A DNA stretch of 64,000 nt from Saxidomus purpurata. Its lineage: Eukaryota > Mollusca > Bivalvia > Venerida > Veneridae. The position numbers were made by a program, and so were the translations under genes. The notes beneath the pieces are model-generated. The model was not told the DNA's origin. It worked only from the letters and a program-made list of their open reading frames with translations, and did no database searches. Positions 1 to 14,545 of the stretch are shown piece after piece (the first letter of the stretch is position 1; each line of letters begins with the position of its first letter). The stretch lies in assembly GCA_022818135.1 (NCBI GenBank), contig JAFMSR010000013.1:26692262-26756261 (forward strand). The letters are read 5' to 3'.

Positions 1-179
1 TGCTTTGATGCATCTCCTAGATACATTCTTTGCAATGGCAGAGAACACTTTGACCAAATATTTAAACTTCACCCGGTTTTTTACTTGCCCCAGCTACATT
101 TGGGCAAACAAGGCACACCAGTGGTCTGTTCACAGTACACATGGCAAAAAGTGTTACAAATCAGGTCTAATAGAACAGG

Positions 180-970
180 TCCAAGTGTATTCACAGGGTA
201 TGAAACACTGTGGTCTGCTTGTTCACACATTGCAAACTGTGGTCTGCTTCTTCACATGTGACATACTGTGGTCAGCTTGCTCACACATTGCATACTGTAG
301 TCTGCTTTAAGGAACATGACATACTGTGGTCTGCTTGTACATGCATGGTGCACTGTTGTCTGCTTGTGCATACCTGACATATTGTGGTCTGCTTGTGCAC
401 ACAAGGCACTGTGGTCTGTTTGTGCACATGTGGCATACTGTGGTCTGCTTGTACATGCATGGCACACTGTGGTCTGCTTGTGAGCACATGGCACTGTGGT
501 CTGCTTGTGAGCACATGGAATATTGTGGAGACTGTCTAAGCACACATGACATTATGTGGTCTGCTTGTGAGCACATGGAATACTGTGGAGACTATCTAAG
601 CACACATGACATTATGTGGTGAGACTGCTTGTGAGCACATGGAATACTGCCGAGACTGTCTTAGCACACATGACATTATGTGGTCTGCTTGTGAGCACAT
701 GGAATACTTTGGAGACTGTCTAAACACACATGACATTATGTGGTCTGCTTGTGAGCACATGGGATACCTTGGAGACTATCTAAGCACACATGGCACTGTG
801 GTCTGCTTGTGAACACATGGGATACTTTGGAGACTATCTAAGCACACATGACATAATGTGGTCTGCTTGTGAGCACATGTAATAAGGTGGAGAGTATCTA
901 ACAACACATGACATTATTTTGTCTGCTTGTGAGCACATGGAATACTGTGGAAACTTATTAAGCACACATG
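180..970. repeat. Minisatellite, about 30 bp unit passing into a 60 bp unit
   Basis: From about 180 to 500 the sequence repeats a 28-33 bp unit built on GTGGTCTGCTTGTGCACA. From about 500 to 970 the unit becomes 60 bp: the same core followed by a second half containing GAGACTGTCTAAGCACACAT, in about eight copies. The open frames across it, on both strands, only reflect the periodicity and are not genes. Confidence 0.93.
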
Positions 971-1712
971 CCAAACTATGGTCTGTCTAGAAACACATTA
1001 TAACATCACTCCCATGTCTTGTTCAAGAAAAATGACCAAAGATATGACTCTCTTGTCTTTTTTGTACATACAACATGCTCTCCTAAAGGTGACATTACAC
1101 CATAAAGTCACTACACTAAGACATTGCCACAACAACTATGAAACATCTTGTTCACAGGAAAGCATTCCATCTGACAGTTTCAGTATTAAAGCTCTTAGGG
1201 TACAGGGTATGCTAAGCTCGTCAAATCTGAATATTGAATATTAAGCAACTGAAATACAGCATCATGGCCACATGTAAGTATGTTATTATATTATATTACA
1301 CATATAACAGCTTGCAATTTTCTTTAACGAGTTAATGATTCACTTTTTGCATCATAAAAATTCACTTACCCAAACATTTTCCATAAACATCAAAACACAA
1401 ACTAATTTCCAAAATGTAATGTCAATGTACACTTTAATCAAGGTAAATTAACATCTTTGTATCACTGAAACTCAGTTTTCTATATGAAACGTTGCCATAG
1501 TTATATTACATGTACAGTTATATAAAATCAATTCTCACAGTATTGTATGTCTCTCTTTATAGTGCAATAGTACAGCCAGAAATCATTGCGCACTTGGAAG
1601 TGCAGGGTTTCCTATACAAATACAACACATTCTACCATATAGCCAAAAACAATTTCCATCAATTAACACTGATAACTCAAATGTTTGGGACCTGATTAGT
1701 CTACACAATTCA
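971..1712. other. Gene-free AT-rich stretch
   Basis: No conserved protein, RNA gene or repeat is recognised between the two minisatellites. Only short open frames without similarity to known families are present. Confidence 0.5.
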
Positions 1713-3730
1713 GATAATGCAGTATAGTTGACACTTTCATATAGATCAAACCTTTGTAATGAGTGTAATGCAGTATAGTTCAAACCTTTGTAATGAGCGT
1801 AATGCAGTATAGTTCAAACCTTTGTAATGAGTATAATGCAGTATAGTTCAAACCTTTGTAATGAGTATAATGCAGTATAGATCAAACCTTTGTAATGAGT
1901 ATAATGCAGTATAGTTCAAACCTTTGTGTAATGAGTGTAATGCAGTATAGTTCAAACCTTTGTAATGAGTATAATGCAGTATAGATCAAACCTTTGTATT
2001 GAGCGTAATGCAGTATAGTTCAAACCTTTGTAATGAGCGTAATGCAGTATAGTTCAAACCTTTGTAATGAGTATAATGCAGTATAGTTCAAACCTTTGTA
2101 ATGAGTACAATGCAGTATAGATCAAACCTTTGTAATGAGTATAATGCAGTATAGTTCAAACCTTTGTAATGAGTGTAATGCAGTATAGTTCAAACCTTTG
2201 TAATGAGTGTAATGCAGTATAGTTCAAACCTTTGTAATGAGTGTAATGCAGTATAGTTCAAACCTTTGTAATGAGTGAACTGCAGTATAGTTCAAACCTT
2301 TGTAATGAGCGTAATGCAGTATAGTTCAAACCTTTGTAATGAGCGTAATGCAGTATAGTTCAAACCTTTGTAATGAGCGTAAAGCAGTATAGTTCAAACC
2401 TTTGTAATGAGCGTAATGCAGTATAGTTCAAACCTTTGTAATGAGCGTAATGCAGTATAGTTCAAACCTTTGTAATGAGTGTAATGCAGTATAGATCAAA
2501 CCTTTGTAATGAGTGTAATGCAGTATAGTTCAAACCTTTGTAATGAGTGTAATGCAGTATAGTTCAGACCTTTGTAATGAGTGTAATGCAGTATAGTTCA
2601 AACCTTTGTAATGAGTGTAATGCAGTATAGTTCAGACCTTTGTAATGAGTGTAATGCAGTATAGTTCAAACCTTTGTGTAATAAGTGTAATGCAGTATAG
2701 TTCAGACCTTTGTAATGAGTGTAATGCAGTATAGTTCAAACCTTTGTGTAATGAGTGTAATGCAGTATAGTTCAAACCTTTGTAATGAGTGTAATGCAGT
2801 ATAGTTCAAACCTTTGTAATGAGTGTAATGCAGTATAGTTCAAACCTTTGTGTAATGAGTGTAATGCAGTATAGTTCAAACCTTTGTAATGAGTGTAATG
2901 CAGTAGAGCTCAGACCTTTGTAATGAGTGTAATGCAGTATAGTTCAAACCTTTGTGTAATGAGTGTAATGCAGTATAGTTCAAACCTTTGTAATGAGTGT
3001 AATGCAGTATAGTTCAGACCTTTGTAATGAGTGTAATGCAGTATAGTTCAAACCTTTGTGTAATGAGTGTAATGCAGTATAGTTCAAACCTTTGTAATAA
3101 GTGTAATGTAGTATAGTTCAGACCTTTGTAATGAGTGTAATGCAGTATAGTTCAAACCTTTGTGTAATGAGTGTAATGCAGTATAGTTCAAACCTTTGTA
3201 ATAAGTGTAATGCAGTATAGTTCAGACCTTTGTAATGAGTGTAATGCAGTATAGTTCAAACCTTTGTGTAATAAGTGTAATGCAGTATAGTTCAAACATT
3301 TGTAATTGGGAGAATGTAGTTGTAAGTTCACACTTTTGCATGGGAGTTATGCCATTTAGTGTCACACTTTTGTATTTGGAGTAATGCAGTCGATTTCACA
3401 CTTTTGTTATGGGAGTAATGCCATTTAATTCACTCTTTTGGATGGGTGGGTATAATATTGTAATGTAGTTCACACTATTGTAATGAGGGTATGTAGTTTA
3501 CTTCACACCTTTGTTATGGGGGTATTGCAGTTTAGTGACATACTTCTGTAATGGGGATAATGCAGTTTTGCTAACACTTTTGTAATTGGAGTAATGCAGA
3601 TTAGTTCACAATTTTGTGATGGGAGACTCTGTACAGTTCAGACATTTCCATTCAGCATTCATTCTATCTAGGTCAGACCTTATCAATGACAGTCATTTTT
3701 ATAATCTAGTTCAGACCTTCTTCAATGAAG
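1713..3730. repeat. Large 34 bp minisatellite with 36 bp variants
   Basis: The unit is 34 bp with core TAATGCAGTATAGTTCAAAC followed by CTTTGTAATGAGTG. About 46 well-kept copies run to about 3,300, and about a dozen strongly diverged copies follow to about 3,730. A 36 bp variant carries an extra GT (TTTGTGTAATGAG). From about 2,840 to 3,290 the variants fall in a regular three-unit order (see findings). Confidence 0.95.
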
Positions 3731-6090
3731 GTTATATTTTCATACAGCACAGAGCTGTATCACATTAATTGATGTTGATGACATTCCCGCATCTGTATGG
3801 ATACATTTGTTGCTTAACATCTATCTTACATCTTCCAAAATGCTCAACACAAGTCACTAACTTCACCTGTAACAGTTCAAAGTGGTTTATCATGCATAAA
3901 ATGCAATAAAAAATTTCCTATCAATGACAAATTATACTTTATTTGAAAAACAAAATTTTAAACATTATTTTCAAGTAGTGACTTACAGCCTGAACAAATC
4001 TGTAATGGAGTATGATTTGCGTTTGTTACAAATTTTAACAGTATTTCAGTTCAACAACAAACCCATGTCTTGGTTATGAACATGAGCTCACTGTGACTGA
4101 ACTACCCAAGCAATGGACAACTTTTTGACAATGATGTGGCCAATTCCCTCACCAAGGCAAGGTTTTTGTGTGAAAGGTGGCCCTTTAAACCCAATGAAAA
4201 ATAAATAAACCGCTAGTGAAGCTTCCCTTGAAAATATACTGAATTCCAACCTGAGGTTGCTCGGAAATAGCGCGGACTTTAAGGAATAAGAAAAAGTAAT
4301 GAAAGGGCAATAACTCTGCGAAAAATCATTACTTTCTTATCAACAAAATCAAAGGTGAAAAATATGCCTTGCTTCTAATTTCAAAATTTGCAACATGCAG
4401 AAAGTATTCAAGATCATGATATGCTGATTTGTTGTGTTTTATTCACTGCATGTTAGACTGGAAAACAAACAAAAATATCTGAAACTGTAAGATATGGAAA
4501 ACAATAAGATATTTCATTTCACAGCAAATTAACACATAACAAATTTATGCAATTAAACAGGAAACCGAAGCAATACATGTTTTTTATCATAGCCTAGTGC
4601 ATGACCAGCCATCAAGTAGATCTAGACGTGTTCAATATGACAATATAGATATCAAAATGTTACCAAGTTTTTCTTTGATGCCCATAAAGATACAGTCAAT
4701 CAATTGTGAAAGATCTTGTTCAAACATTTATCATGTAATGTTTTTACACCCAATCTTATTGTCAACTGAATCTAGTTGTTTTGAGGCCATAATATCAAGC
4801 TGAAAGATGAACAGAGAAGAAACAACTTTTAAAACTTTACATGTTATTATTTCAAGTCTACCATTGCCAGAAAAAAGTTTGAAAGATATCAAACAATTCC
4901 TGACACTGTGGACAAAAGATATTCAAATAAAGTGTTGTACATTATATTTTATGGAATGACGTATTTTCATTTCTTCCCTGAAGGTTTCAGGATACTCAAG
5001 ACTAAGAGGAAGAATTTACTACTAATGTTTCAATCTAAATGCGTAAAGCCCCGCATATGGATAAAGTTGTGGTCAGTACAAAGGTCATACGAAACAGAAT
5101 CTTGCACAGTTTTAAAGTCCCGTTGTGTGCAACATCAGCAAATATTTCATCCAGTTTCTCCAGCTTTTAAGCTTGAAATTTCTTTTTCGAACCTCAAAGC
5201 GTTTCTGTTCAATTTATTCTTTAAATCATTACTTGTTTTCTTATAATTTAATCTACAAAACCAAACATACTGTGCTCAATTATTTAACAGAGGCCAAATA
5301 CTACCCTTCCCGTCACAGTGAAGAAGAGCCCTATTTGCATGTTGATATAAAGGTGGTTGTCCATCATAGAAACAGTAAATCATCTTTTGTTGTTTCCATT
5401 ATATGAAAACACATCATTAATTCAAATCATTTTAGAATTCATTAACCCAAATAAAGATGAATGAGAATTGAAATCTCATAAAAAATGTCTTTAAAAACTG
5501 ACTTCCATTTGATCAAACTGTGACAGCCATATACATCATAGGTAAAAATGTTAGAAAAATATAATATTATCAGATATAACAACCTCTATCTAGTTATCCT
5601 ATATAATTATACATGTCATGTATATAACATAAATCATTACACTTGCCTAAATTTCCAAAATCTGTGAGGGTTTTAGATATTAATTAAAAGACAATAGCTA
5701 AAACCAAAACACTATCTATCTTGTTATACTGCCTCACACCTCTCACGAGTATTATGTCACTGTATGTGACATCAACATAACAAAACTAGAGCTATCACTA
5801 AATGTGATTAATACCCCCGAAAGACTGCTTTATAAACTGAGGAAGTTCGTAGTAACAGAATACCTTGCAAAAAAAACTAAAATAGATATATTGTTCTTTA
5901 TACCACCGGGTGACTCCTATATATCCCCCTAAACTTTGTTTCGGAGGTATAATTAGCAATTATCTAATCAATTCTGGCACATAGACAAACAAAGGTGCAT
6001 ATTTGTCGAACTGACAATGATCTAGTATCATAAGAGAAAAGCGAAAGAAGTCAGTATGTAACCTTGAATATATGGCTTGGTCGACCACAA
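3731..6090. other. Gene-free AT-rich stretch
   Basis: No exon, RNA gene or clear repeat is recognised. The longest open frame (112 codons near 4,908-5,246) has no recognisable domain and ordinary intergenic composition. Confidence 0.45.
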
Positions 6091-6091
6091 T

Positions 6092-6210
6092 TGAGTAAGT
6101 GAGTGAGTGAAAGGGTGAGTGAATGGGTGAGTGAATGGGTGAGTGAATGGGTGAGTGAGTGGGTGAGTGAGTGAGTGAGTGAGTGAGTGAAAGGGGGGGT
6201 GAGTGAGTGA
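6092..6210. repeat. GAGT/GGGT tetranucleotide microsatellite
   Basis: A run of GAGT units with GGGT and AATG variants. The minus-strand frames rich in Thr, His, Ser and Pro across it are products of the microsatellite. Confidence 0.95.
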
Positions 6211-9200
6211 TGCAGCTCCTGAACGTACATAAAACAAATAACAATTGCATTGAGTTCATGTGAATATTCAGGTAAGACATTCCATCACTACATGAGTGAA
6301 GGTGTGAAATAATTCATCTAAATAAAATGATATGTATCCTCCACACCGATGACTAATATCATGGGGTATAATTGAGACCATCTGACGCCTTTTCATATTG
6401 AAAGAAAATATTCAAGTAATTTAATACAAACTGAAAATGACAAAATAGAATTGTTAAACTACATGAACATGTAATTGATATTATCTCACATCCTCCACTG
6501 AAAACTGTGATCGAGACATCAAAACTTTGCACATTAAAAAGATTATAAACCATGATTATTAACCATTTTATTCAGGATCACCTTTTCTTTTTGACTTTGG
6601 GAAATCTTATTGCTAAAAAGTCCTAACAAAGCACCGACAGAGGTGAATATTACAATTGAGGATATACACAACCTTACGGGGCTCAACATTTCTATGTATT
6701 TACAAATTATGCTAATTAATTGCTCGTGCAGAACAAAGAACTTGCAAGTTACACAATCTAATTGCTCATAAGTAACAAGAAATCAGGTTCTTCTACATTA
6801 CTGAAGGCTTTCACATAATTTCAGAGGTCAATGATTGAAAACCAGGACAGAACAAGTCTGCAAATACATCAACCTACAGAGCTACATAAAAACATCCATG
6901 ATACAATAATGAACTTCAATTACAAATTAATTCATGAAGTAAACATAGACTTTCAAGGGGCCCCCCCTCAAGCCTGCATCAGAAGAATGTTCCAAGCATT
7001 TACACCGAAAATAAGAATAAATCATATTAAATATTAAATACCTCTCCTCTGGTTCCATTATCCAACAAAAGTGCCAGGAACCAGTAAAACTTTGTTGGTT
7101 TGCATTTAAAAACTACAAAATGTAAAACACTTGCTTACACGCCTTTCATAAATTCAAGTTATTTTCTACCTGTATAATTTATTCATTAAATGAATACCTC
7201 AGTAAGGTCAATGATAACACCGAAAATTGACACCTAGAAAATGATTCAAGTATCGTAATAGTTTTTACATGGTATTACATTCTGTCAATAAAATTCAATA
7301 TAAAATTTGTATAGAATTTATCAATGATATACAGATAATGTTAACTTCTACAAAAACATACAGGAAGAAAGTATGAGAACAGTGGAACTGGCAAATTTAT
7401 GAAATTTGGTAGTTAAAAGTCAGTACTGTTGGTTCATAAATCTTCCATGCACAGTTGTTCATACTCAAATTTCAAGCATGGTAAGAAGTGAGTCTTGTGT
7501 TTCAGTAAAAGGTAATTAACACCAAGCTGCCACTGCCTTAAAATTAGTTGTCCACTAATGCAAGCCCTGTATGTTCACAGCTCACTATGGGAAAATACTG
7601 TTAAACTAAAGGTCTTAAGTAGTCAGCTTAGACATGTATCCAACTGGCCAATTTAAGTAAGGTGGGCACTTAAAGCAAGCGTATTAAATAAAAAAATTAG
7701 CTAAACTGGCATACATAAGTATTTCCCTTCTTTAAAAAGATCAATAATTTAAAAAGTAGCCAAAAATTACACAGTTTTCCAACTTGCCTGTTATTTTGCA
7801 ACTACATTTTCTCCCAAATTTGTGTCTTTCCTCAACCTGTTTTTTTCACTAATTTTCATGTTTTCTTGACTCAAAAATAACCAATCAAACCCTTTCCCAA
7901 ACAGCTTCCATATAATAAGGCAGGTAACCAATACAGAAAATCTTGTTAAATGTTCAAGTAAACCGTGTTGGTTTACCTCCCCTGATCTGCTTCTCAAAGT
8001 AGTTAGGTTACTTAAAGTACACAAAGAACTTAAACTTTTGACTTCAAGAAGAACAGAATACATTAAGGTCTACAATATTCATTTAAAAAATGATGTATTA
8101 ACATAATTATGCTGATAACAGTGCTTTTCATAATTTATTTTACATTTGATGATAATAACTACCTAATTACAACAGATACCGAGGACCTGTCTACATAAGG
8201 AACTGTACCAACTATGTGACATCTCCACCGTAACCTAATCAGGCAAGACCTTTCATCTTCAAGGTATTTATGAAGGAAATGTGAAATATATTGTGATAAC
8301 ATCTTGACAAAAACTTAATGGTACAACAGTCAAGTAACTTTCACTGAGAAAGTTAATTTTAAGTTACATAGAAATATTTAATGCGTCAGTAAATACCATT
8401 TTTTTAAGCCACTTCACCATTTCATATTGTTTTGAGAATATTCTGTACAAGGTAACAGATATCATCATCACTGTTTGTAACACTGTACAGTATGAAAGTA
8501 ACAAGAACAAGGTAACATACATAATCATCACTGCTCATAACACTGTACATTGTGAAAGTAACAAGTACATGAGGTAACACACAGGATGGTCATTGTTCTT
8601 TGTGTTGTATGTGCTGAGTCAAGGGTTATACACATGAATATCACTGTTCATTATACTGTATACTGTAAATATTCACAAAAATGTTATGAATTTCAATCTC
8701 CAAATCTATTCACGAAACCATGAATTTGCAAACATTAGCAATCCCGTATGTTTTCTGAAATACTTCATTGCCAGAGAACTTTAAACAAGTGGCGACTGCT
8801 TGCACGAAAAAATGCAAAAATTAAGTTCTCGGGAATATTTCATGATTAACAGTATGCAGAGTGCAAATAACAAGTATCAGGTTATAGACACAAACATCAC
8901 TTTTTATAATACCGTACAACAAAGTGCAGGTGGAACACTAGGTATACCACTATGTCCAAATTGTCAACATCTCAGCTTACACTGTTTTTACGATCACTTT
9001 AATACTGAAGCATTTCTATTATACATCATTATCCTTGTTTTCGACTCAACTTGCATTCAAGCGAAAAGGTGCTACAGTTTGAAAGTTTAAAAATGCTGTA
9101 AACAAACCATGATTAAAACTGTTCTTAACTAAAGTACACAAATGCTACTGTTTTTCTTCCCTAACATGACTTTCCATCAACAACCTTGACATTAACAGGT

Positions 9201-11940
9201 CTGACCAAATGTAAAATATGGCAACTCAGACTAAAACAACAATATCTTTTTAAAAGAATTTTTATTTCTAAATCTATCAAAAAACCCTTTTCTTAACAAT
9301 AATATTCCAGACTGGAATAGCAGTAGGGTTTTAATCAGACAAAGTTTGTTAAAGGCTACTAAAAACATGAAAAGTTATGGGCAAGTCGGTTAAGTCAATC
9401 TAACATGAACTGTTTCATGACAGCCCACTTGATTATGCAAACATCTTTACAAGTAAAATATTAGACATTCAATCAAAAGGGCTTGGTTAATAATGCTGAA
9501 AGTGATGTCTTCCAACACTGCAACCTTTGTTTTGTATGATACCCCTGAACACTTTTTAAATCAACCCCAAACTGGTTATATGTTCACTATAGTAGGTGGT
9601 ACCCAAAACTTTAAATAATTTTTGACATGGGCCATAATCTGTTCTCAAGACAGTGAATAGTTATCTCTCTTGATGGTTTGACTTCCCTAAAAACTTCAAC
9701 CAAGCCTCATGCTGTGAAAGTGTCTTTCAAGCGGAACTTGAAACAGCTAGCATCAATGTTAGAGCTATCTTATAATTGTAGCTCTTGGACTTAAAGTATA
9801 ACCTTGACACTTCCTGCTCAGGTGTGCAAAATCTTACAAATGTAAATCTGTCAAAAATTTGGAAAAATATTACACTAATAAATTACCAATAAACAGCATA
9901 CAGAAAACATATTCAGTTCAGCACACTTAGATCAATCAATCTTACACAATAAATTAACCACTAAAACAGACTATATACAAGTCATCAACAAATGAGAAAA
10001 GCTATATAAACATCTTCTTACCTGTTTTTATTCCCCATCTTCTACTTTCTGACGACAAGTACCTTGCAGATGACAATTTAGATACTCCTTCTTTCCGCGT
10101 AACTTTAACAGTCAATGAATCAAACGGAACACTATACTAGTACACTCTTCTTTGTCAGGTTTTATTTCATAGGCTATAATCATTTACTGCACGAAACAGC
10201 TATCCTTTTGTCATTTATTCAAAGTATGCAAAAAAATTCAACACATTCTTATCATTACCTATTCAGATTCAAACGGACTTTAAACCCTTAAAAAAAGAAG
10301 ACCATTTAATAAACTGTCTTAATATGTCCGAAGTTTATTTTCATCCTATGCAAACTATTTCAATAGCTTTTGTTAGATTTTAAAGCAAATGTAGCTCGGA
10401 GCAACAAAACCAGTTAAATTACTTCAATAATCCTACAATACCTTGATCAGTGACAGTTTTGCATGTACACACAGTCATTTTCACGTAATTTTCCCCGTAA
10501 GCCTTTCAGATCAATCTGTGCCTAAATATACCCCAACATTCTTCCGCACTGAAACTTCACTAATTAATTACTACCAACGAAAAACCCCAGGAAAAATGTA
10601 AAATCTGTCATTATCTAATTCCAATCGCAGTAAAAACAGTTTCAACATCAATACAATTTGAAAACAGATTTTGTTTATATCCGTTAGAAACAAGGTGTCT
10701 TCTGCAATATCCAACGTGCAGCGATTCTAAATATATCAATGTCATTTGCGCCAATGCTGCGGAAGTTTTAGAAATTCAAACAGCTCTTTCCATTCTCTGA
10801 GTCATCAACATTGTTGACATAAAACATTCACAGTAGTACATCAATTCCATCTGACAATAAAGCTGCTACCAAAGGAGTTAATTTCTAGTATTTTTCGAAA
10901 TACTAAATTGTGGAAAAAACAGCCATCACATATTAATCGAAAAGTCTCACGAAATATTTTCCTTTTTACAACACTGCACCTTATTAAATTCCTGTAACTT
11001 AAGAAAACTTGATGGCGAGCATAGATCTAAACAAACATTTTCGTTCACACAATAAGCCCCCATACACAGTTTGAAGTAATAAATAAAAGTCATTTACATA
11101 ATATTAATCTCTTTTTATCTCAAAATAAATATATTATTATTTCTGTATTTTTCTTCCCCTATTTCTTCTAAAGAGGTTATAAAAATGTTTACATAATTAC
11201 ATCAATCCTAAAACATTCCTTTATATTATGCAGACACAAATTCACTCAATTTAAAGCATGGAACATTCCAAATTCCTTTGGTACATTTTGTACCGATACA
11301 AACTAACAAGGATGTAACAAAAAACCCTTAACAAAACTAACGGCAACCTTCCAACTATAAGAGCTTTATCAAATGTTTTAAATTGTAAAATCCAACGACT
11401 GAATAGCCATAAAAATGCAAAAAAATAAACTAGCTTTATCTTCTAAAAGTTAGACAAAGATAAAATCTACAAAATTCATCCAACCTTGCAAAGGATAATT
11501 TACTTTTTTGAATGCGAAAAACACGAAAACTAATACCCTTTCGTAATCGAAGCAGCTAATATTGGGTTAAAATACCTTAGGAATACAGCAACACTCCTAT
11601 TTGGGGTAATTGATTGGCCCAAATTAAGACTAATTAATTGGAGTTAATTACCAACCTTAGACATGTATATAGCCAAACAGTCTTAAGTACCATGTCAAAT
11701 AACATCTTACGAAATGAGATTTTTAAAGGATTAAAAATTTCTGCACGTGAAAGTTGAAGTAAAGTGAGCTCAAAGAAAGAGCAATTTTGTAGATGTGCTT
11801 TTTGGGTCCACGGTTCTTGTTCAAGATATAATTAAAAGCGGTATGACTCCTAAAGAAAGAGCAAGGAAGCTTCTGTTGTTGGTGACTATATTCACGGCTA
11901 TTTCATTCTAGCACCATTAACGCAGGTTAAACCCTAGCAC
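6211..11940. other. Long gene-free AT-rich stretch
   Basis: No exon or RNA gene can be supported. A weak duplicated unit of about 72 bp (AACAAGGTAACATACATAAT and relatives) occurs at about 8,450-8,600. The rest reads as intergenic or large-intron sequence. Confidence 0.45.
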
Positions 11941-11941
11941 A

Positions 11942-12130
11942 GACCTCCCTTCCATGGTCAAATGGTTATGATTGTGGTCTTGAACTTCTCTATGATTGGG
12001 TGACAAAAGTCTCAAGCCTGACTCTTCATGTAAACAAGGTGGCGGGTTTTTTTTACTGAGGATGTGGGTTCTGTACTGGTTCTTCCCAGAAAAAAAAGGT
12101 TTACATAGCTGAAAAAATGTTAAAACAGTC
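11942..12130 (+). mobile_element. tRNA-derived SINE-like repeat
   Basis: A box A-like motif (TGGTCAAATGG, 11,955-11,965) and a box B-like motif (GTCTCAAGCCTG, 12,009-12,020) form a degenerate tRNA-like head. A non-tRNA segment containing TACTGGTTCTTCCCAG (12,074-12,089) follows. That arrangement fits mollusc SINEs with a conserved central domain. The family assignment rests on recollection of such repeats, not on a search. Confidence 0.5.
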
Positions 12131-14545
12131 AGAAGCCCCACCCTCATACCAAAGCCACATTATGTCATGGAGACTAAAACTAGTCTTTGTAAACAGGGGA
12201 TCTGACTGCTGTATAAAAGGCGTCTGAAATCAATGTTTCTCATATGATTCACTTCTTTTAAAAAAACTTAAAAGAGACTTCAGTGCTGTTCTGAAACATT
12301 CCACTCAGTTTACCTTGAAATTACTTCAACTTTTAAGTAAGTTGTAAAAAAAGTTTTGCCACCTCCTTTTGGAAAAGACACACCTTAAGACAAACCACGA
12401 ATTCTTTAAATACAAGTTCAGTTCAAATTTCATGTCAAACACACTAAGACAGGGTAATCAAACAAACAAAACACCGCATTCCAACAACTTAACCTGGCCA
12501 AACCATTCAACAGATGCAAGATAAAACACAAAAACACATGTCTAAATGTTATATCAGATACTGTCAACCTTTAGCTATACAGTTTAAAAGACCAAAACAA
12601 AAAGATATAAATAGACGAAATAAACAATTAATCTATAATCAATGACAAAAAATGTTCGATTGCCGACATTTCACTATGGCAACTAAGAAGTTTGTCTTCA
12701 AGTTGTATAGTTTTATGTTTACAGCGACGCAAGCTGCAACAGTCTATAGCCAAATTATGCATTACACTGGCGACTTTGATGACTTTTGTGATTACTATAT
12801 ATCATTTACTTACTATAAAATGATCAAACAGTCAACCAATACCTAATTACTCATACATTAATGAACAATTTGGCAAAGGTACTTTATGATACTTCGAGTC
12901 CATAAAATCAGCCTTCAGCAAATTTTGCAAATTTCATACGCTACATTTATCGATTTTTCATAACACCATCTTAATAGGGAAGCTGAAATCTTAAATGACT
13001 TTGCAAGAAATCTGACATTAAACCCCATCCGAACAGTTTATACTAAAGCCCACAATTCATCACACTTAAACATAAGCTGCAACATTGCGACTGCTTCTAC
13101 GACATTGCGACTGCTTCTACATTTGGATTTCTTCTGCTTTAATTGCCCAATCTCAATCTTGTGGGATTTTTTTAGTCCCACACGGCTCTTATGACGCTCT
13201 TATGACGACCTTAACCATTACAACATCTCAATCTGTCCTAGCTGAAAGTGGCCAAGTGGCTTTTTTAGAAATTCGCTGCTGAAACAAGTGCTTTAAACTG
13301 AGAAAACTGACGTTTGAAGTTGACAAAGTATGATTAAAGACGCGGTCAATATACCCAGAAACTGAAGTACTCTTGAAATGTCTGAGACCCAAGGAATGAA
13401 GCTGTCACTGATGGTTATCATTTAATTGCTTTCATTTCAAATGCCTTTAATAGTTAGAGGCTAAATACAGAATTTCATACAATATTGAAACCCAAAGGAG
13501 GAAGCGTTAGTGACTGAGTGGGTTGCTATGATGGATAAATTTCTCTATTTTAGCCTTTAAATGATTGAGGTGTCTGAAAGCTAACTGCATGGAATACAAT
13601 TTTACATCAGTTCAGAATGAAATGAGGAGTATTAACCAAAACAGCGTCAAACTTTTATCGAAGGAGTAGAACACTACAACGTTCTCAAAAATCAAAGTAA
13701 AATTTGCCTATTCTACTGTCATAAACACAGTCACAGCTTCTTAATAACCTAGCTATGCTTAATATTCACTTTTCTTACTGAAATCCTTTTGAATCTTTCT
13801 TAATTTGAAAATCCATTTTTTTTCAAGTAAGTAAATAATTCCTTTATCTTGAAGAATTTTCTCATTGAATTTAGAATTTCAGTTAGTATCAGTAACAATA
13901 AACAAATTTAATAAATAAAGTAAGAGCTCTTACCTTAATTTTATTCCCATTTTGTTCTTTTTTAAGTTTTCTGTCTCATATACAAACTATTCACAAATGT
14001 TCAAACTTTATCTACCCTTGAATGATAGAACAGAACCAAATTCTTCCAACTTTACATGAAGTCGTGTATTATTGCCTGCATGATTATCTTACATATTTAC
14101 TTTCAGCGACAATTTTCCTCTTGCTTGATAATCTATTTAACCGCCAGGTCACACTTTCCCCGATAACATAATAATACAGACAAAGACAATTGGCAGTTAA
14201 TTAGTCACCGAAGTATGTACACTATAACGTAACTGATTATGTATTAACTTGCATGAGAAGGATAAAAGGTGATTTTTATTTTTTCGTACCAAAGGAACCA
14301 GAAGGCATTTTCAAGCACTCTTGAAGGATGTAATCTATTTCCCACTTTGGGCGGCGCCAAATTTGAGCCAAGGGATACGATTTAAACATACTTGGTACTT
14401 GACCAAAACACAATGCTTTAAACCAAATGTCAAAGCTTCAGGCATTGCAGTTTTTAACAAGAGGATTTTTTTAAAGTTATATTACTGTTCAAAATGGTCA
14501 CATTGATTTATAGTTAAACAATGATGCTCAAAATGCAGTGGATGC
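12131..14545. other. Gene-free AT-rich stretch
   Basis: No gene or clear repeat recognised. A 22 bp direct doubling (ATTGCGACTGCTTCTAC) lies at about 13,084-13,120. Confidence 0.4.

Noticed and set aside
252..812. Cys/His-rich frames that look like zinc-finger proteins
   Set aside because: The periodic Cys and His residues are translations of the 30/60 bp minisatellite, and they occur in several frames.
180..3730. Regularly spaced repeats resembling a CRISPR array
   Set aside because: The units are contiguous with no unique spacers, the genome is eukaryotic and no cas genes are present, so these are minisatellites.
5960..6280. Thr/His/Ser/Pro-rich minus-strand frames
   Set aside because: They come from the GAGT microsatellite.
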